Origin: Nilaparvata lugens
Lineage: Eukaryota; Arthropoda; Insecta; Hemiptera; Delphacidae
Reading direction: 5' to 3'
DNA: 64,000 nucleotides
NCBI RefSeq assembly: GCF_014356525.2
Contig: NC_052511.1
Coordinates: 34,168,687 to 34,232,686, forward strand
A model generated the notes under the pieces. It made no database searches. It was not told where the DNA came from and saw only the letters and a list, made by a program, of their open reading frames with translations. Below, piece by piece: positions 32,921 through 46,132 of the stretch (the first letter of the stretch is position 1; the number at the start of each line of letters is the position of its first letter). Both the position numbers and the translations under genes were made by a program.

Positions 32921-34879
32921 AGTCACCCCCTCAAGAGGGGTTGAAATTCAGTTGTATGTCAAAAAGATGGAGTATTCGACCAATAACTCAATCAATCATT
33001 TATTTCGTCTTTCCAAAACATACATAAAAATGTACATGAAAGAGTCAAAAACTAAAAACTAACTTAAATTTAAAGAGAAATAGTGACAGTTGAAAATCAT
33101 TTTTTTACAGTAAACTCGTTAATACTGTAGCATGCTAAATCTATTAAATACGCTCTCAACAATTTCTTGAACTTTGATCTATCAGGTTCATGTCTTATGC
33201 AACCTGGGAGACAACCAATAAATTTTATTCCAATGTACGTTGACTTTGTTTATATTTTTCCTTATTGTTTATCTTATTTTGTGTATAGTGTAACTCATAC
33301 TGAAAGTTACAGTATTATATCTACAACAGTCTCTAACTTATTGGAGGGTTAAATACTGCAATGTTTTGAAATAAAATTCAATTTTAATATAGATTATTGT
33401 TGTTTCTTCATTTTATTAAAGCAAAAATCTCCCTATTGCCATCCAGACATTTATGGTTTTTTCCAATGACTGATACAAAGCTAAAACAAGCAAATGACTA
33501 TGATACAAAGTCCAACAGCTGATTTACAAAAAAAAGCTAACATGAAGAATAGCCTATTTGAAATTTGTCAGCTGTTAAAGATCACAAATCAAAATAATCT
33601 TTCTTTTTGTAATTATAGTGTCCAGCTCTTGGATTGCATATACAGTATATTATCACCTACTGGGAAATAGTATATTTCGCATCTAGGGCTGAAAATGAGA
33701 CTTTTCCGGCTTGAAATCGGTTTTCAAGTCCGAGGCCATAGGCCGAGGACTAGAAAAGATTGAGAGCCGGAAAAACATTTTTGCCCATGGTGCAAATGCT
33801 ATTTTTTGCCACACAGAAAAATAAACAATATATATTATGAGAACAATTGTTTATTAAGCACTTCCAAAAGCAAAAGTGGAAGCAAATAGCTCTAGCAAAT
33901 CTGAGGTAATCTGAATATCAGGAAATTGTCCAGGTATTTTTATTTTTATTCCGATTTGTCTAAATAACCTAAAAGATCATGTTCAATTATGTGGGAGGTT
34001 GAGTTTATACTTTTTTATTCTTTCAAATGACAATAAGATGATATTATTATAAATGTTTTAATTATTGAATAATAAACTCAAATAATGAAAAGTTTTTTAA
34101 TCAGCTGTTTTAGCATACTTGAAATTTAGCGGCCGGAAAGGGTACTCTTTCCGGCCTTAGCCAGAAAGAAACCTGTTCTGACGTCAGATGAGAGTCGTCT
34201 GCAAACAGTGTCTTTCAGATCTATGTAGGGACTGGGAAACAGCTGCTTTCTGTGCAGTGTAGCAAAAAATCCATCTGTCTGAATAGGACTTTATAGTTGA
34301 ATTTAATTTTGATTCAGTTTTGTCTAAAACTATTGTAAAGTGAGGGTTGAGAATTTACTTCACATTATAATACAATGTTACAATAATATTACAATATTAT
34401 TGTGGTTATTTAATAGTTTTATAAGATTTACAGTTTTTTAATGTAAAAGTGGAGAATTAAAAAGGTTATTCATTCATAATATGAAGGTAATCCTTCTCCA
34501 TCTTTTCACAATAAAATATTGTAAAATGTATTTTAAAAAACGTTTTTTTCATGTGAATTTTTGGAAATTTTCATGTGAGAAAAATGACGAAATGTGGGAC
34601 AATAAATGTAGAAAAAAAATTATTAATGTTCTTTTCTGAGAGTTTTTACATGCTTAGTATAACGTGAAAATGTAAAAAAAAAAAAAAAAAAATGGTATTT
34701 TCAAGTTTCAGGTTCACGTACTTCTCATGTGAAAAGTTGGAACTTTCCCACCTTTCTTCACGTGAAAAAATGGGGTTTTCTCGAGTTTTTTTACATGAAA
34801 AAACGCTCTTGTGTTATCTTGGACTTTCCTTTCATGAGAGGGAGATTCATGCATATTTAATAGCTATTTATGTATTGAG

Positions 34880-34978
34880 AGCGTAATGCGCGACTTTATC
34901 GCTCGCAAAACAGTTATCACGCTCCCCTTCGCGTCACGTGATAATTTTGCAAGAGTGATGAAGAAGCATTACGCACGA
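34880..34978. repeat. Imperfect inverted repeat around CACGTGATAA
   Basis: GCGTAATGCGCGACTTTATC at about 34880 is partly mirrored by GATGAAGAAGCATTACGCAC ending at about 34978, around TTATCACG...CGTGATAA. It is probably part of a MITE; its limits are unclear. Confidence 0.4.
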
Positions 34979-35351
34979 ATTACATACAAAATTTTTTCTA
35001 CAACTGCCCAAACCTGTTAAATTACTTATATCGGTGGAGTCACAATTACCGACTTTTTAGGTTAAGATCTGACTTTTTGGCGAGCTGCTTACCATCAGCT
35101 GATTAGCGAGTGTAAAGAAAATCTACTGCGCATGCGCGGATGGTTAGCGAGTGAAAAAGTAGATTCTCCTCAGAAATAAGCTGTTTTACGAGGAGAATTG
35201 AGTACCTATGTAAATTCTTTCTTTACGCGCAGTTGTAGAAAAATATATTTTTAGGTTATTAAATTTGCTGTCAGATTAATCCAGGGAATAAAATCCTTAT
35301 TCTCTAATTTGTCAAGATTTTATACTTTGAACTGTTATTTTTGTTCTAGAA

Positions 35352-35498
35352 ATGTTCAAACACCAGATCCTGGAGGAATATCTGAATGCTTCAAAAATTG
35401 AAATTGAATTTAGGTGCAGTAACATAAACCAGTATGTAGCTCAAAAAATTGCTACTTTAAACAGGAAGAGATTAAAGTATTCTGGAGCACCACAATAA
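35352..35498 (+). CDS. Possible last exon of an unknown protein, 48 codons
   Basis: After a good acceptor (TTTTTGTTCTAG) the frame reads MFKHQILEEYLNASKIEIEF and on to RKRLKYSGAPQ, then TAA. An AATAAA signal follows 15 nt later at 35514. The amino-acid content is protein-like and unlike the AT-rich noise around it. It could be the C-terminus of the transposase of the surrounding element. No upstream exon was identified and no family is recognised. Confidence 0.3.
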   Translation: MFKHQILEEYLNASKIEIEFRCSNINQYVAQKIATLNRKRLKYSGAPQ

Positions 35499-35999
35499 GG
35501 ACCTTTCTTCATAAATAAATGACATGCATATGAGTTATTTCAATAAACAACTTTTTACATTATTTATGTCTTAACTATTCACATTCCTTAATTATCAATA
35601 TGTCGATAGACATTACTGAATCCAATTTACTTATATTGATTATAGATAATTAAACAGGTATACTCCTTCGTCTGATGCTTGTCGCAGCTGGGTTTAGAAT
35701 ATTCTAATCCTTGCAAATGTTATCTTCATCCTAAGCTGCTCTCCTAGATTTAAAAGAGGATTTTTTCTATAATGGGGACATGCTGCTTATGGATGGCTAT
35801 TGATCTGTATTGATATCAATACAGCTGGTTATGTATTGATATCCATGTTTATGTATTGATGTGTATTGATAACAATAGGTATTTGGGTCAATCCATGGAT
35901 TCCATGGATACCTATTGATGTGTATTGGCCCAAATACCTATTGATATCAATACATTTTTTTATTGATCTCTATTGATCACTTCCACTAAGTCCCTTTTT

Positions 36000-37380
36000 A
36001 AGATTGTTTTTGTAATAGATATTTGGATGACCGCAATAGGCTCAATGACTGAGGAGGAGACCCCTCCCAAGCTAGAATTCCATATAGTATTATAGATTGG
36101 ACATAGACAAAGTAGACTACTTTGCACTGATTCAAGCTCAGAACATTACTCAGCTCTTAGTATGCGTGAAGTAGCCTTCTGAGCCTATTCTTAGAGCACT
36201 GGACATGCTGTACCCAACTCATTGGGCAGAATCAAAAATCAAAAGAAACTCATGTAGAGAGAAATGCACAGTTTGCAGGGGAAAATACGCTTCTCCACCA
36301 TCTTTTGCCAAATCTAACAATAGTTGGAAACCAGACTTGAAACTGGTGTTTAATATGATCACAAGAAGATTAGAAAAATAATATCCATGATGGGAGTCTC
36401 AAAAATATCTGTAAATATGAAAAAAACGAGATGGCATTCTCAAATTCATATATCATTATAGGCAATACTGTTAAAATCTACATGTTTTTTACCGCATCTT
36501 GGTTTTTTCATGAAGAAAAGTATTTTTGAGATTCATATGAATATATTTTTTCTAAATATATAATAACGAAGAGATTGATACCATTTCCAAGTCTGTACCA
36601 TCAAGGGGTGTTATGAAATGATTTCCTAATATTATCATATTTGGAATATGGTGGAAAAAGCGTGTTTTTTGCATAATAATTGAGAGTGAATGATATCTTC
36701 CTCATTATAAATTCAAACTTTTCTCGATCTTAATGGAATAGTATCAAACTGATTCATTTTTGGAAAATTCTCTGAGTCTCCGGGAAGTAACTATCATGAT
36801 TGTTATTTGCTCAGAGAATATTATCTAATGAATGTTGGTGGATTGGATGAAGAAATAGCTTGCTGTTTCTATCTGAAGAGCCCAACCGAAATTAAAGAGA
36901 TGAGATGAACCGAGATGAAGTCGAATAAACTCGAAATTCATTTGCTTAAGGGAGAGAAGAAACTTTGAGTCGAAATTCTTCTCATTTTTGCTGTGTCGCT
37001 GAGAACGGTCCTTGAAACCCTATCATGTCAAATGGAACAGGAGTGCTGAATTTAATCGCCTGTGGCTCTATTTCCTTATAATCTCACTCTTTCACAAGGA
37101 TCACATTACTACATGCAGCTTCAGAGAAAACCATTATCTGTATCTCAGCTCAGTTTTGGATAATCTTGGAATAATATCCAGTGATCCATTTCAGATTGGG
37201 TTCTTGCTTGAATATTGGTTATAACCTTTGAAACAGTGCAGTGAAATCGAATTTATTCTTCACGGTTGTTTTATGCAGTCTTATTTCATGTAAGGCAGCG
37301 ATACTGATGTGACTACTTTGAATAATCAAATAATACAAATATATTTCATTCTCTGTAATGTTCCCTTCATCTTAAGATAA
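36000..37380. other. No recognised feature
   Basis: AT-rich sequence with no convincing open frame, tandem repeat or inverted repeat seen by eye. Confidence 0.4.
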
Positions 37381-37575
37381 GATAAACGAACGCGCAACTC
37401 ACTTTTTTAAAAGATTTATTTAACGAATAAATACGTACATAATGGCAGCATGACTATTGGTAACGGAATGACACAAGAAATAATCTCACAGAGGTTTAAA
37501 TACTAGTACAAAGTGCTTACTCTACAGTTCCTGAATCTATTGTCTTATGTATATATAACTCCTCCCCCCTTAAAT
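37380..37575 (-). mobile_element. Candidate 3' LTR end and polypurine tract of a minus-strand Ty3/gypsy element
   Basis: The - strand reads GAGGACACCTTCATC, then a polypurine tract AAGGGGGGAGGAG at 37560-37572, and an AT-rich stretch with AATAAA signals resembling an LTR. This 3' layout is common in insect gypsy-type elements. A matching second LTR was not found in the window, so the extent of the LTR is a guess. Confidence 0.4.
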
Positions 37576-37599
37576 GATGAAGGTGTCCTCACCTTCATA

Positions 37600-39085
37600 A
37601 GGGTAGCTGGGGTGTAAGAAATATTTTAGAATTTTCTAAATGAAATTGAACAGTATCAGATTTCTTGTCTGGAGTCACAAGTTTGTTATTGAATACATGA
37701 GAATGAAAAACAAAATATAACATAATAAGTATTAAGCACACCATTAATATATAAACTACTCATATTCTACTGATAAGCTGCTACTAACTACAAAATCTTC
37801 AAGAATCATTAATGACTTTAAATAAGTATTTTGCTTTATGTATTTCGTCATTAAACTAAAATTAGTGATTATTTTATTTTCATAAGTCGGTACTTCAGTA
37901 GGATATAGAACATTACTTTTTCAAAATGTATAAGGTTTACTAAAATTTGATAATGCTTCATCTTTTTCAAGGGCTAATAGTTGTGTAGATTTGGGATGTG
38001 TTACAATATTTCTTGAGCCGTGAACAATTGAACTCTTGCTGATGTTAAACATTAAATATTGGTTTATAATCGGAATATTTTTAATAAAAGAACTATACCC
38101 TTTGATAACTGAAGTCTTACCGTACAGCTATTCAATTTCTTATCACTTATCACTAACCAATTCTTCTACACACTTATTAATTGTTAACAACTTGAGTGAC
38201 TTTTCTACAATAATAATTATTATTCAATAATTGGCAATCGCCTTGATACAATTCATGACCTATTAAGATGTATCGTAATTATTTCGTTGTTCGTTTTTAC
38301 AGGATAAGACAGCATAAAAAGTGTTTCGTACAAATTAGAATCAAGTGGCAATTCAATAAAATTAGAAATAATATCATTATGAATAGAACAATGAATCTAA
38401 GTGAATCAATGAATCAAGTGTTAACACTTCCAAATTCTCATAGCACTTTAGGCTCATCGGATATCAATTATTGTAATTTAATAGCTCTGATGATACGCGC
38501 CATCTCGTCAAAAGTGAGGATACTTGAATGAATTATGTTGAGTTTACAAAATTCCAAACTAGTTTCTATATCATCTATTCTATTGTGAATTATTGTTAGC
38601 GTGTCAAACAAAATATGATGCTGTTCATTCAGCTCTACAGAATCAAATTTACTGTTGACAGAATTAAAATAAAAGTTGAGTTTCAGATTATTAGCGTGGA
38701 TTACATCAATTCCATTGTTAAAGTGACTAATTAGATTTTTTGATTGAAACCTGATTCTTAAGATCGTGTTCTTAACTAATTTCGTTGTCTGATGTTGCAT
38801 TTATATATATGCCAGTGCTGTGCTATTATCCCTAGCTAGCAAATAAATTTGCAAAAAGTTAAGGCCGTCCGGCTCGCAAATATACTGGGGTTCTGACCAC
38901 AGCTCTAGCTCAGTGATAGATGCATGAATATTTTCAACATAATGAACTACCATGGGTTTAGATAACTGATAATTAATAATAATTCTTACCGCTGCTCTCT
39001 TGAAGATATTGAAGAATACCAGTAAGGAAATCAAAAAGATATTCAGTGACTGATAACCAATAACCATATATTCAATCGAGAACAA
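37600..39085 (-). pseudogene. Degraded errantivirus-type envelope (baculovirus F-like) remnant
   Basis: Several broken minus-strand frames lie immediately upstream of the polypurine tract, where envelope genes sit in insect errantiviruses. The segment at 38468-38800 has the spacing of the F-like ectodomain helix region (IDDIETSLEFCKLNIIHSSI, where a run such as F.K..I.HPSI is usual). At about 37620-37760 there is a hydrophobic anchor followed by a polar tail. Stops and frameshifts interrupt it at several points (for example near 37925 and 38460-38470), and no capsid, protease, RT or integrase frame is recognisable to the right. It is an old, incomplete remnant. Confidence 0.45.
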
Positions 39086-41744
39086 TGAAAATCAACTATT
39101 ATTCTTCTAATTGAGTTTCAAAACGCTTATCATGAATACAGGTATGCACTAATTCATCCTTTCGAAATTCCTTGAGACTTACTACACGCTAGTTCTAGAA
39201 GTTCTCTGGATCCTTATATGATATATTGTAGACTTATTATTATAAATATCAGTAAAGATTTGTTGACTGAATAATATGACTATCATCAAAGGATGATGAG
39301 TAAAAGGTGCTCTGAATAGGATCAATCTTGATTAATTTACTAATTGTATATGCTGCAGAATAAAAATGTTTGATACCAAGACAGCTCAAACTGTATATCA
39401 GGAGATGAATCAGGAAAAGAATAAGAACTTCTATGCTGACAAAAAACACAAATATATTCCCATGAAATATATAAATATAAAAATCTCTTATAAATATAAA
39501 TCCATATAATTAAATTCTTTAATATATCAACTATCACAGGATTGTTAGCATTCATAATACTGTGAGCTATAGAATATATATTTATTAATACTGATATGTG
39601 AAACTTCAGGTCGATTCAGAATTTAACAAATTGGAACCTGTTCAGTCTATAGGTTCAATAGAATATACGTCAATCAATAATTAATAACCAATAAAATATC
39701 ATTTGAAATCTCAGGTATATGTGGATTTGTGCCAAGCACTGAAATAAGCTTCCTCTACGTATATCAAATATATTCATAAAAAGAGTTCTTATTAAATATA
39801 TGATAGTGTTCGACATGTTGCGAGATTTTTAAACTTGAATAAAAATTTGTATAGTGCTTTTGAATAATTCCCCAATTCACTAATAAAGGCCTTAGTGTTT
39901 GATGAACTCATTAAAACTTAATCACTCAATCAAAAATGATGTTCGCTGAAGTTCTCGTAGAATAATTAATTATCTCCAATAATTAATTAGTCGAATCCTT
40001 TCGACTCCACTGGGCTCCGGTATGGTCCAAATCGCATGTGATCCTCTATCAGTATTAAGTATAATATGGGAATATTTTACAATTAAGAACTCTTAAACAA
40101 TCACTGAGTTCATAAAAAATCAAACATCAATATTACAAATACTTGACATTTAAAAAGGGACTGGCTTGATGTTTTTAAAAAATTAATTGAAAGGATCTCT
40201 ATCCTCATGTGCTGCCATATCGGTCGAGATCACAAGCCAGAGAAATGTTCATCAATGTGTCTTGGAAAAATGTTCATCTCTTCCTCTAAAATTTGTAAGC
40301 CCTCATCTGATTGGTTTTCTAGTCTTTGTAAGAATGATGTGATATGTGATTGGCTATTTAAGATTCAGGGTTTCCTTAGCTATTGTTATACAAAAATAAA
40401 TAAGATTATACTTAAATAAATTATATAATAGACTGTAAGCATTTCAATTAAATAAATCTTAATATATGTTAATATAATGATGAATAGGTAGTGAAATAAT
40501 ACATCAAATTGAAGAGAAAACAAAGCTCTACAAATCTACGGTGAGCATTCATTTCTAAGATCATTGTTGGAGAGTTATAGGCCCTGAAACATCAAAAAAT
40601 AAGATTAAAAGCTGTTATTTTGACAATTATACACATTTAAGAGCGTATATCTCGAAAACTGTTGGAGATATCAAAAATCACTACAGAACAAATATTGTAG
40701 AGAATTCATCAAGCTTTATTTTATCTTGAGCTTTATTTTAATTTATCAAGCATAATTCAAAACAATAGAAAATATCTCTTAATAACTGTATACATTTCCA
40801 TCAGATGATAAATATTCAATATGACTAGGATTTGAATAATGCATATTTATCTAGGTCGAATCGATAGTGTTGGGTGATATGTTGTATACTGAACAATGGA
40901 ATAAATCCAGTATCAATAAACATTCAACTTCAAGGAGATTATTCAGGCTGTGCAATTGTGCAAAATTGCGGAAAAATATCGCATCTGTTATGTATCCAAG
41001 TCCACGCCACAAAGTCGCATTTTCTACTGATTCAAAGAATATATTTATGGTGAGCCTGTCGCCAGCAGAACTGTATTGTAATCTTTTAATACGCGTTCAG
41101 CTTGTGCATGTCAAGCTTCCTGAAAAAAGAAAACAAGGGAGGGAGAGAAAAATGGAGGAGAGGAGAGACAAAACGAAACGCTAAAAATTCCGCACCGATT
41201 CAGCGACTGAGAAGCTATTTCACTGCGGTTCTTTTTCTGTGGGACACCGGAAATGAAATGTTGTAATTTCTCCTACTTCCTGACTACTGTTTTTTGCACA
41301 CATTTTCATTGTGGTTGCGATCTGTCACATGCGGGTGAATTTGTTCACATTTCAAAAACATACGCAAGATAGTGAGTTAGAAAGACATACTAAGTGAATT
41401 TTCATGCTATCACAATCAAAATTTCAATATAGGATATAAAAATAGTAGCATAGTATAGTATGGTATAAAGGTGAGTATAAAAGGATGTAAGTGTACTTAT
41501 ACTAATATTAAGTACTTAATACTAGTATTAAGCCCAACAAATGTTTTTCAAGCACTTGTGACTTGTGAATACTTAATTCAAATACACTTCTTAGAATCGA
41601 ATAGCTTGCAAGGAGTCTTTAAAAAATCAAGGAAACCAAGATTCAAAAAGGATTAGGATTATAAACGATTCTTATGAACGCTGTGAGCGCCTACAATCAA
41701 TAATATATTATGTGGCGATCAATCAGAATGTATGATTCCAGTAG
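39086..41744. other. No recognised gene
   Basis: AT-rich sequence. At about 39993-40012 the string TCGAATCCTTTCGACTCCA resembles a tRNA 3' end with CCA, as the complement of a retroelement primer-binding site would. The adjoining sequence is not similar to the candidate LTR at 37.4 kb. A short open frame at 40867-41184 ends in a Lys/Arg-rich tail and is not credible on its own. Confidence 0.35.
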
Positions 41745-42134
41745 CTGGTTTCCAGGCAAACAAAAGGTGCTGAGAATCATTTATAGAAATGGCCCAATCT
41801 GGACCTGCTTGAAACTGGAAATTTCTTATCGTCTGAAGGTGTCGTGAGACAGTTGTATAGTAACCTCAATAAAACTCTTCCAAAACGAAAAAGAAAATTA
41901 AATTAGACTCTACTCTACTAGCTCGAGACTGTTTTCATTAGCATAGTAGTGGTAGAGTAGAGTAAGAAGCGGTGGTGGGGGAAGGTAAGTGGTAGAGTAC
42001 TATCTCCCGGTGCTATACCACTCTACTCTACTAAAAACTAGTACTCTACCATGAACGTTTTCATTGGGAGAGCTCACAAGATAGTGAGTACTTTCTCAGG
42101 GAACTCTACCACTAACTCTACTAATGGAAACCAG
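41745..42134. mobile_element. 390-bp MITE with CTCTACTCTACTA inverted motifs
   Basis: The termini CTGGTTTCCA (41745) and TGGAAACCAG (42134) are inverted. Inside, CTCTACTCTACTA and its complement TAGTGGTAGAGTAGAG recur at about 41905, 41945, 42020 and 42105, giving several nested hairpins. No coding capacity. Confidence 0.6.
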
Positions 42135-42488
42135 GTTTAATTGACTTATTCGACTCATGTTTTAAACTATTTTTTTCCAGGAAATAAGAAAGTGGGAAAG
42201 AATAAAATATTCAGGTATGAAACAGGGATACAGAATAACAGAAGTCATCACTGGCACATGGTGTGGCATAAATACGGAAACTCCTTCCCTTTTCCCACCC
42301 ATCTCACTCACACACCCACCCATACCTTCCATCTGACTTCCGGCCATTCATCACTGCCATTTTACATCGGAAGTACGGCATAATAAAGTCTCTATTCATT
42401 ATCACACACCACACCCAAAAATTGTGTCACTGACACTAGTAGAAAGAGGGTGAGACTGGTGACTTGATTTTCAACCAACTCACAAAAC

Positions 42489-42556
42489 TGTCAAAATGTT
42501 GTCACCGTCAAAATGTTGCCAACGTCAAAAAGTTCCCAGCGTCAAAATGTTGCTAC
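42489..42556 (+). repeat. Minisatellite, four 17-bp units
   Basis: CGTCAAAATGTTGCCAA and close variants occur four times in a row. Confidence 0.85.
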
Positions 42557-45060
42557 TATCGAGCACCTCTGGGTCCGGCAAATAGATATATGCCACGGAA
42601 GCTCTCAAGCATTGACGGAAGCCTGATTGACATTTTGGTTTCCTGGTGTGATCAGAACATAAATTTCCATTCAAAAAAAAAAAAAATTGAAAATATGTTG
42701 TTGTTTTGGGAATTTTAGATGGAACAGTTCCAAGAGATTAATCAACTTTCTAATTTCGTCAATGCTGGTGGTGATTAGACTATATAGATAAATCATTTGA
42801 ACCGATGAATAATGTTCTCTATAAATTACTTATACATACTAATAAGAATTCTAACCAATGATGAATTCATACTATTCATATTGAATTTTGTTTGATGCGT
42901 TTCCTTCCATAAAAAATCATCACAAGAGAAAAACCATCATAATATAACCTATAAATGTTTTGCTCACTTATAGGGAGCGACGCAGAACTTCCGAATGGAT
43001 CTCTCTGTCAATAAAAGCCATGAGAAAAATAATAAAACCAGGTGGCGTTAAATTCATGCTGTGGTATAATGTAGGCTGTGGTATAATAGTGATTGAATTT
43101 TCCTGACAACAGGTTGGAAGAACACTAATGACCGGCGGCCCCCTGGTATTTTCGCCTGGTTTTTCAAATAGATGCTCACACGAGCACTCACTACCATACA
43201 CAGACACACAAAAGCATTAAACGAAATGTGCACTACATAGGGGATGAATTCCAATAGGCAAGATGTTGCCAGTCCACGCCTGAAGGTTAGCCTATTTAGG
43301 CAATGGATAGGCTTCACCTATGAGTCGAAACGTGTTGAGCTGTTACCGCTTTAATGGCCCATTGAGCCTCAGCTAATTTCATCAGTACCAACTCCTCCAC
43401 TCGCCCAACCATGTTAACGTTAATGCGAACTCACTGTTCATGAGGGCGCAGCCTGTAACAATTCGGCTCTAACCATGAATTCTGTATGGAAACCGATGTA
43501 ATACATCCATCAAGTTTGCTTGTCGACTGGATTAATTCAGACTTGTTCATCAATTACTTCAGAAATCTCAATTGGTGTCTTCTTATTTATAATACTGTTA
43601 AACAATTTATGATGTGTGGGAGGTTGAGAGGAGTCAACAGTGTTGGTTTATTAATCACAATATCGGCAGACCTAGAAATGATGCGAGAATTGAATTTTAG
43701 CTTTGAACAGGAACCTACTCTGAAGAAGATATAATCATAGAGAAATGATAGCATAAGAAGACATCCAATGATATAGGTCGTTTATGTTCTAAACTTCAAG
43801 ACGATTTTTTTAGCTTGAGCCAGTTTTGTTCTTACGTTATTTTGCCGTACTTAACGGTAAAAAATCATACAAAAAACAATATGTGTGTAGCTAGCCTTAA
43901 GTTGACTACTGTCTATTATTACTATCTCACTGTCCGAGTGAGAGTGTAAGAACGGCACATTATAAGAGACTACCAGTGCCTCATAGAGACATAGAGTCTT
44001 CTCTACAAAGAAGAACTACTGGGACTTCAGCTTGAGTTTGAAATTTGGAACCTGAAATCTCTATACCATGGGATATCTTTTCTCTATGATATCATCCTAA
44101 TATCTTCTCCAATATGTGCCGTGCTATGAATTTAGAAAGTTAATTTGGAATTTAGAATTTAGAAGCACATACAATATAACTTAATAAAAGGGATTCTTGA
44201 TAAACATACCTTGAGAACGGGAATCCAGAAATGACAAGAGAGACAACGAAATAGAGAGAAGATATCAACTATATTGTCACCTCTTACAGTTAAATTCAAC
44301 AATTAATAAAACAAAAGAAGTTACATCATGAAAAACCGATAGTAAAATAACTAAATTTAGAAAGTTATCTCTGATATAGATAATTCGGTAATAACCTACT
44401 TTGTCTGCTTTACATTGGAAACGTTTCAGATTGAATCATTTGAAGCTTAAAGTACTCTAATTTCAGAAAGAAGAGTTGAAAGTTATCATAAATATTCTTC
44501 AGAAGTTAATCATAAATAACTATACATATGTTAAGAAAAGATCAACATAAAATTCAGGAAACTCTCAGAACATCCAGAACACACTTGGAAACTTTTAAAA
44601 CACTATCAAAATGCTATCAAATGTTAATCATACCCATTCTTTATCGTTATAATTACTATGAAAGCAGCAAAGACAAATATTCCCAAAAAATCACATCACG
44701 GAATTCTACCTTGGAAAAATATTCAAAAAATTTATGTCATCAAAACAAATTTAGGAAAGGTTAGGGTCCTTGAAACTTCATTTGATCCTTTACAACTTTA
44801 AGAGCAAAATTATTTTAAAATATTAATTTATCAATAAGGGACCTTTAAAAATTTCATATACTCATTCAACCTTTAGTTGTTTAGTAGATTATCAAATCTA
44901 AACTTAAAGAAAACTGAAATTCCCAGCTGGATCCTCACAGAGAAAATATGGCCTCACATTTCAATGTAAAGATACAACCGAAAATCCATTACTCAAACCA
45001 AATTAATAAAATTTATAATCTATCCATTCCCAATTATATCTCAAAGTTACGATTTAACAA
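42557..45060. other. No recognised feature
   Basis: AT-rich sequence with an A-run at 42676 and no open frame with recognisable content. A moderately GC-rich patch lies at 43080-43450 without structure I can assign. Confidence 0.35.
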
Positions 45061-45964
45061 AGGTCTAATTCCGCACGTTTTAATTGATGGTTAGCACATT
45101 TTACACCCCTCCCTTTTTGAAAGTCTATAGTTACTAAAACTCATTCTGTCACATCCGGAGTTCCTGGGACGTTCGTTTAATTTTGAAAAAAGTTGTTACC
45201 TCATAGCTGTTTCTTCAATTTGAATCTAGGCTCGTTGATCGAGCTCTACACGTCCAGATGGACAGGAGACAGCATGCCCCAAGCTTCTAGGACGGCCATC
45301 GATTCAGAGGCGTCTCAGCGGCTTAAAGACACACGTTCATGAACCCATAAATTGATGGATTTGTACGTTGATCCCATACTTTGATGTTCCCGTACTTACA
45401 CCGCTGTTAGAATAAAAAAATAAACTAGGATAATACAAATCAACTTAACTTCAGTTGTATAATAAAATCAACCTACTTCAGGTTATATAAAACTCAAATG
45501 AATACTTATTACTTTAAAACACAAATAGACATTACCTACTTCAATATCTTGATTCAATAGAAAAGAATTTATTTGTAATTAGGGTCATGCCCTTTATACA
45601 AAGAAGTGAGTACATAGTATTCCATAATAGGCCTACATAATTCACAAGTTGATTGAACAACTTTTCATAATATACTATAAACATCAGTCAATTTGGATTT
45701 AAACAACAGTAATTGAAATTTTGGTTAATAGCTTTCTCTTCAAAAATAATTTAAATCAAAAAATATCTTAATTCCTACTAATAGGTATTCTAAATTTCTA
45801 CAAAACATATATCGTTCATTTTCTTACCATTACCATCTTCCATTCAAATCAAAAGGACTATTCTCAATTATTACACTTTAATTACGGTACATTACAATAA
45901 ATACTTTGATGGAAGCTTTCATCGATAATAATTTCCTCAATTATATTATAAATCTATGACGTAC

Positions 45965-46132
45965 CTTTAGTAGCGGTTATAGGAGGAAAATCTCCATTGT
46001 GAGGTGACAATATGATACTCTCTCTCTTCTTAATTAAAGCAACTACTGAGGCGGAAAAAACTAAAAATGCTACTGGAACAAAAGGTACCAGAGCCAAATA
46101 CTAAAAAGGCCTAAAACTGGCATGAGAGCCAT
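45965..46132 (-). pseudogene. Possible first coding exon or fragment of a membrane protein
   Basis: On the - strand an ATG at 46132 opens a hydrophobic run. After a 1-nt shift the frame reads VPFVPVAFLVFSASVVALIK, then a polar stretch (SPHNGDFPPITATK), and meets a consensus splice donor AAAG/GTACGT at 45965/45964. The hydrophobic-then-polar layout and good donor suggest a real or formerly real exon. The frameshift argues for a pseudogene or a sequence error. No family is recognised. Confidence 0.25.

Larger units (their letters stand above)
30810..35991. mobile_element. Large TIR-bounded element with TATTGATATCAATA subterminal arrays
   Basis: The left end CTAGTGGAAGAGATCCATAG (30810) and the inverted right end CTTAGTGGAAGTGATCAATA (35991) are similar. 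Adjacent to both are arrays of TATTGATATCAATA or one-mismatch forms: about eight in 30840-31180, a similar number in 31600-31950, and several in 35790-35970. A second left end occurs at 31574, so the left 760 bp is duplicated. The interior holds inverted repeats at 32430-32920, an AAGTCCGAGGCC/CCGGAAAG repeat at 33670-34260, and a small open frame at 35352. Whether this is one element or several nested ones is not settled. Confidence 0.5.

Noticed and set aside
39993..40012. Primer-binding site of the errantivirus remnant
   Set aside because: It resembles a tRNA 3' end, but the sequence beside it is not similar to the candidate LTR at 37.4 kb.
40867..41184. Nuclear protein with a Lys/Arg-rich tail
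   Set aside because: Only a chance open frame through purine-rich DNA; no domain and no gene signals.
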